Of a stretch of 64,000 nucleotides of DNA, positions 34,559 through 64,000 are shown in pieces; the first letter of the stretch is position 1; each line of letters begins with the position of its first letter. The notes beneath the pieces are model-generated. The model had not been told where the DNA came from. It did no database searches and was given only the letters and a program-made list of their open reading frames with translations. Source of the stretch: Nocardia anocheti (GTDB lineage: Bacteria > Actinomycetota > Actinomycetes > Mycobacteriales > Mycobacteriaceae). Position numbers and translations under genes: made by a program. Where the stretch lies: contig NZ_JAQQFV010000002.1 in the NCBI RefSeq assembly GCF_029675105.1, positions 186,001 through 250,000 on the forward strand, given 5' to 3'.

Positions 34559-35140
34559 ATGCAAGAGCGAAAATCTCTCCCACCTGACGTGCGTCGTCGT
34601 TTCCGCACCGGTCGGCCCTGCCTGGACCTGGTACACACCGGCGGCGAGGGCGCGCTGGCGGTCTGGGAAATCGTGCACACCGCCGAGGACCTGGGCCGCT
34701 GGCTCGGCGTCATCCTGGAGATCCCCGACATCACCGCCGAGGACGCCGACCTCGCCGCTTTCCGCGTCCTGCGCACCGCGCTGTCCCGCGGCGCCTTCGG
34801 CCGGGCATCGGGAAACCCCCTGTCCCCCAGCGATATCGAGACGATCAACAACGCCGCGAGCGAGCCCCCGCTGATACCCCGGCTCGCCGCGGACCTGACG
34901 ACCAGTTACCCGGCCCCCACCGCCGCAGCGGCGCTGTCGACCCTGGCCCGCGACGCGATCGACCTGTTCACCGGCCCCCTGGCCGATCGCATCCGCGTCT
35001 GCGCCTCCGAGAACTGCGGGCTGCTGTTCGTCGACGCCTCACGCCCCGGCCGCCGCAAATGGTGCTCGATGGACCGCTGCGGCAACCTCAGCAAGGTCGC
35101 CAAGTACCGCGAGTCACACAGCACCGACGCGGGCGCCTAG
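34559..35140 (+). CDS. ABATE-domain, CGNR zinc-finger regulator
   Basis: This 193-residue putative transcription factor has an N-terminal ABATE (DUF1470) ligand domain beginning RFRTGRPCLDLVHTGGEGAL. A C-terminal CGNR finger follows: RVCASENCGLLFVDASRPGR, then KWCSMDRCGNLSKVAKYRE, with four Cys (CxxxxC and CxxxxC). These proteins are thought to sense a small molecule with ABATE and bind DNA with the finger. There is no ribosome site; the -10 TAAACT inside the palindrome 8 nt upstream implies a leaderless mRNA and autoregulation with control of RidA. Confidence 0.9.
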   Translation: MQERKSLPPDVRRRFRTGRPCLDLVHTGGEGALAVWEIVHTAEDLGRWLGVILEIPDITAEDADLAAFRVLRTALSRGAFGRASGNPLSPSDIETINNAASEPPLIPRLAADLTTSYPAPTAAAALSTLARDAIDLFTGPLADRIRVCASENCGLLFVDASRPGRRKWCSMDRCGNLSKVAKYRESHSTDAGA

Positions 35141-35150
35141 CAGCGTCGAT

Positions 35151-35318
35151 TCAGAGTCCGTACTTGCGGACGAATTCCTCGGTGAGGTCGATGGCGGGCA
35201 GGCCGTGATCGGTCGCGCTGGTATCCACCGCGGTCTCCTCGATCAACCGCTCCGGCTCCGGCGGCAACTGCCGCCACTGCGCCCGCGGGTCCGCCTCGGC
35301 ACCGTGCTGATCGCTCAT
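35151..35318 (-). CDS. Small 55-residue hypothetical protein
   Basis: The frame from ATG 35318 to TGA 35151 encodes MSDQHGAEADPRAQWRQLPP, then EPERLIEETAVDTSATDHGL and PAIDLTEEFVRKYGL. It is acidic and has no TM or signal peptide. A strong Shine-Dalgarno (GGGGAGGGG about 3 nt before the ATG) and a position 18 bp behind the MDR dehydrogenase on the same strand suggest a real second gene of that operon. I do not recognise the family. It could be a partner or adaptor of the dehydrogenase. Confidence 0.65.
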   Translation of the reverse strand: MSDQHGAEADPRAQWRQLPPEPERLIEETAVDTSATDHGLPAIDLTEEFVRKYGL

Positions 35319-35336
35319 GTCCCCTCCCCTTCTCCA

Positions 35337-36335
35337 CTATCCAGAATACAGGACCGTCTTCCCCGAAGCATGTCCCCGCGCAAAGACTTCCACCGCCCGC
35401 GCGGCCTCTGCCAGCGGAAACCGGCGCTCGATGACCGGACGTACCTGCCCGCTCGCGACGAGGGAGGCCAGATACTCGAGATCGCTCGCGGCCGGTCGCA
35501 TCAGCAGCGCCTTGATGGTCTGGCGCGTGCACAGGTCGGTGAGCGCTACCTGGGCGAGCCAGACGACGGGGCCTAGCCAGTTGTCGCCGGGTGCCGCCGC
35601 GGAGGAGATGAACACGCCGTCGGGCGTCAGCGCGCGACGGCACTGCCGCAGAGAGCGATTGCCCGCCAGGTCGAAGATCGCGTCGTAGGGCTCGTCGGTG
35701 TGGGTGAAATCGTCGGTGGTGTAGTCGATCACGACATCCGCGCCGATCTCGCGCACCATCGCGAGATGGCGGGTGCCGCACACCGCCGTCACGTGCGCGC
35801 CCAGCGCCTTCGCGATCTGCACCGCGAAAGTCCCGACGCCCCCGGATGCCCCGTTGACGAGCACCCGCTGCCCCGGCCGGATCTCACCGATATCGCGTAA
35901 CCCCTGCAACGCCGTCATGCCCGAATCCGGAATCGCCGCAGCGTCTTCCATGCTCAGCCCGGTCGGAACGAGCGCGAAGGACTCCGCCGCCGCGCACACG
36001 TAGTCGGCGAAGCCACCGCTGGACACCTCCCCGAAAACCCGGTCACCGACCCGGAATTCGGTCACCGACGCGCCGGTCGCGACCACCTCGCCCGCCAGGC
36101 TCTGGCCGATCATCGGGCGCTTGGGCCCGCGCAGTCCGAAGCCGAGCCGGAGCAGGTAGGGGGTGCCGTTGAGCAGATGCAGATCCCCGCTGCACAGCGA
36201 GGCCGCTGCCACCTGGACCAGCACCTCGTGCGCGCCGGGCACCGGTCGCGGCACGCGTTCGGTACGCAACACCTCGCTGCCGCCGTATCGGGGCGCCACC
36301 CACGCGGTCATCGTCGCCGTCTCGACCTCGGTCAT
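35337..36335 (-). CDS. Zinc-free MDR NAD(P)-dependent dehydrogenase/quinone oxidoreductase
   Basis: This 332-residue medium-chain dehydrogenase has an N-terminal GroES-like half: MTAWVAPRYGGSEVLRTERV, SLCSGDLHLLNGTPYLLRLG, GQSLAGEVVATGASVTEFRV. A Rossmann half follows: VLVNGASGGVGTFAVQIAKA (cofactor), ADVVIDYTTDDFTHTDEPYD, and the C-terminal GHASGKTVL. The zinc-binding Cys/His set is absent, as in the QOR/RTN4IP1-like group. It is divergent from a TetR gene; two copies of a 15-bp palindrome in the 92-bp spacer suggest tight repression, possibly lifted by a toxic quinone or aldehyde. Confidence 0.88.
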   Translation of the reverse strand: MTEVETATMTAWVAPRYGGSEVLRTERVPRPVPGAHEVLVQVAAASLCSGDLHLLNGTPYLLRLGFGLRGPKRPMIGQSLAGEVVATGASVTEFRVGDRVFGEVSSGGFADYVCAAAESFALVPTGLSMEDAAAIPDSGMTALQGLRDIGEIRPGQRVLVNGASGGVGTFAVQIAKALGAHVTAVCGTRHLAMVREIGADVVIDYTTDDFTHTDEPYDAIFDLAGNRSLRQCRRALTPDGVFISSAAAPGDNWLGPVVWLAQVALTDLCTRQTIKALLMRPAASDLEYLASLVASGQVRPVIERRFPLAEAARAVEVFARGHASGKTVLYSG

Positions 36336-36350
36336 GCCTGCCCCATCTCT

Positions 36351-36365
36351 ACTTACGGTGTAAGT
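36351..36365. promoter_or_regulatory. TetR operator copy 1
   Basis: ACTTAC-GGT-GTAAGT is a perfect 6+6 bp inverted repeat located 15 bp before the MDR dehydrogenase start. A near copy lies 34 bp away. Confidence 0.75.
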
Positions 36366-36384
36366 CTCTACGGACAGACGGTAC

Positions 36385-36399
36385 GCTTACGCCGTAAGT
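36385..36399. promoter_or_regulatory. TetR operator copy 2
   Basis: GCTTAC-GCC-GTAAGT is the second copy (5+5 perfect core CTTAC/GTAAG), 28 bp before the TetR start. The same arms and spacing as copy 1 define the site CTTAC-N3-GTAAG. Confidence 0.75.
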
Positions 36400-36427
36400 A
36401 GGTCAAGGACGACAGTCAGGAGCCGCG

Positions 36428-37063
36428 GTGGCCCCGCGTACCCCGCTCACCAGGGCACGAGTCCTGCGCGCGGCGATCGAACTCGCCGATCAGGAGGGGC
36501 TGGACGCGCTGTCGATGCGCAAGCTGGCCAAGGTCGTCGGTGTGGAGGCGATGTCGCTGTACAACCACGTCGCCAACAAGGACGACCTGCTCGACGGCCT
36601 CTGCGACCTTGTCGTCGCCGAGATGTACGTCCCCCGCGCCGACGGCGACTGGCGCGCCGAACTACGTCGCCGCGCGATCTCCGCGCACGAGGTCCTGCTG
36701 CGCCATCGCTGGGCCACCGGCCTGATCGGCTCCCGCGTCAATGTCGGCCCCGCCATGCTGCGCTACGTCGACGCCACCCTCGGCTGCCTGATCACCGCGG
36801 GCTTCACCTACGAACAGGCCGACCACGCCTGGAACGCCCTGGACAGCCACATCTACGGCTTCACCCTCCAAGCCATCAACTTCCCCCTCGACCCCGCCGA
36901 CTACGCCTCGGCCGCAACCCGATTCCTCCCCCTCATCCCCCCGGACACCCACCCCCACATGCACACCCTCACCACCCTCGTCAGCACCGGCTCCCACTCC
37001 GGCACCGCCGACTTCACCTTCGGCCTCGACCTACTCCTCGACGGCCTCGCCCGCCTCCACTGA
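36428..37063 (+). CDS. TetR family regulator with TetR_C domain
   Basis: This 211-residue regulator has the helix-turn-helix RVLRAAIELADQEGLDALSM and VVGVEAMSLYNHVANKDDLL (about 10-55). The C-terminal domain (VGPAMLRYVDATLGCLITAG, WNALDSHIYGFTLQAINFPL, FGLDLLLDGLARL) is of the tetracycline repressor TetR_C type. The GTG start has AGGAG 5 nt upstream. It is divergent from the MDR dehydrogenase with two matching palindromes between them, the layout of a self-regulating detoxification switch. The 3' part has a very biased Cys/Pro-rich codon run but reads normally. Confidence 0.9.
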   Translation: MAPRTPLTRARVLRAAIELADQEGLDALSMRKLAKVVGVEAMSLYNHVANKDDLLDGLCDLVVAEMYVPRADGDWRAELRRRAISAHEVLLRHRWATGLIGSRVNVGPAMLRYVDATLGCLITAGFTYEQADHAWNALDSHIYGFTLQAINFPLDPADYASAATRFLPLIPPDTHPHMHTLTTLVSTGSHSGTADFTFGLDLLLDGLARLH

Positions 37064-37115
37064 CACCGCTACCGGGGAACCAGGTCACCGGGATCGAAGG
37101 TCACCTCGAACGGTG

Positions 37116-37150
37116 CGCTCGCCTACCAGGGATGGCCTGGTAGGCGAGCG
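37116..37150. terminator. 15-bp perfect hairpin between TetR and the NRPS 3' end
   Basis: CGCTCGCCTACCAGG at 37116-37130 pairs perfectly with 37136-37150, leaving a 5-nt loop. It starts 4 bp beyond the NRPS stop and 52 bp past the TetR stop, so it can end both convergent transcripts. No T-tract follows on either strand, as is common for actinobacterial terminators. Confidence 0.65.
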
Positions 37151-37154
37151 GGGG

Positions 37155-64000
<26,846 letters not shown>

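Noticed and set aside
36900-37063. Very Pro/His-rich end of the TetR gene as a frameshift or foreign insert
   Set aside because: The frame ends in a normal TetR_C helix (FGLDLLLDGLARL); the odd look comes from C-rich codon use.

Overview
The window is high-GC DNA from a mycolate-clade actinomycete. The gene content fits Nocardia best, with Rhodococcus or a relative possible; the genus is inferred, not proven. Pointers are a UvrD1/PcrA helicase with a C-terminal Tudor-like tail, an AroQ chorismate mutase of the mycobacterial kind, a DyP-encapsulin pair, many GTG starts, many promoters of the TANNNT type placed 7-8 nt before the start codon (leaderless mRNAs), and a giant NRPS gene. No tRNA, rRNA, CRISPR array, insertion sequence or prophage is visible.

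Region 1 (1-23.5 kb) is mostly core metabolism and DNA maintenance: a TIGR01777-type SDR (5' end cut off), pcrA, chorismate mutase, gabD-type semialdehyde dehydrogenase, pgi, a two-TM K+ channel protein, a P-loop kinase, an AidB-like acyl-CoA dehydrogenase with its TetR regulator, a CAT-fold acyltransferase, a second TetR, a membrane-anchored esterase divergent from an MprF-like (DUF2156) protein, a PPOX-fold protein divergent from a MocR regulator, DUF2630, a class I disulfide oxidoreductase, an Fpg/Nei glycosylase, cobF, and the thyA-dfrA operon.

Region 2 (23.5-37.1 kb) is accessory metabolism arranged as regulator/target pairs. It holds a cupin; a dye-decolorizing peroxidase with a C-terminal encapsulin-targeting tail directly followed by its encapsulin shell gene; a TetR divergent from a permease-DUF1989-DUF1989-carboxyltransferase operon that looks like a guanidine (carboxyguanidine) nitrogen pathway but lacks biotin carboxylase and BCCP parts; MarR/GDSL esterase; RidA/CGNR regulator; and MDR dehydrogenase plus a 55-residue protein opposite a TetR. 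Nearly every divergent pair has a clear palindromic or repeated operator between the genes.

Region 3 (37.2-64 kb) is one minus-strand NRPS reading frame of more than 8,940 codons that runs off the right edge. Visible order: (C)-A-T-E / C-A-T / C-A-T / C-A-T / C-A-T / C-A-T / C-A-T-E / C-A*. Two A domains read as serine-specific, two modules epimerize, and the protein ends in a condensation domain plus a degenerate, truncated A domain with no carrier or thioesterase domain. Two A domains carry in-frame insertions sharing a 30-bp repeat, and the two serine A domains share a nearly identical 176-bp tract that suggests gene conversion.
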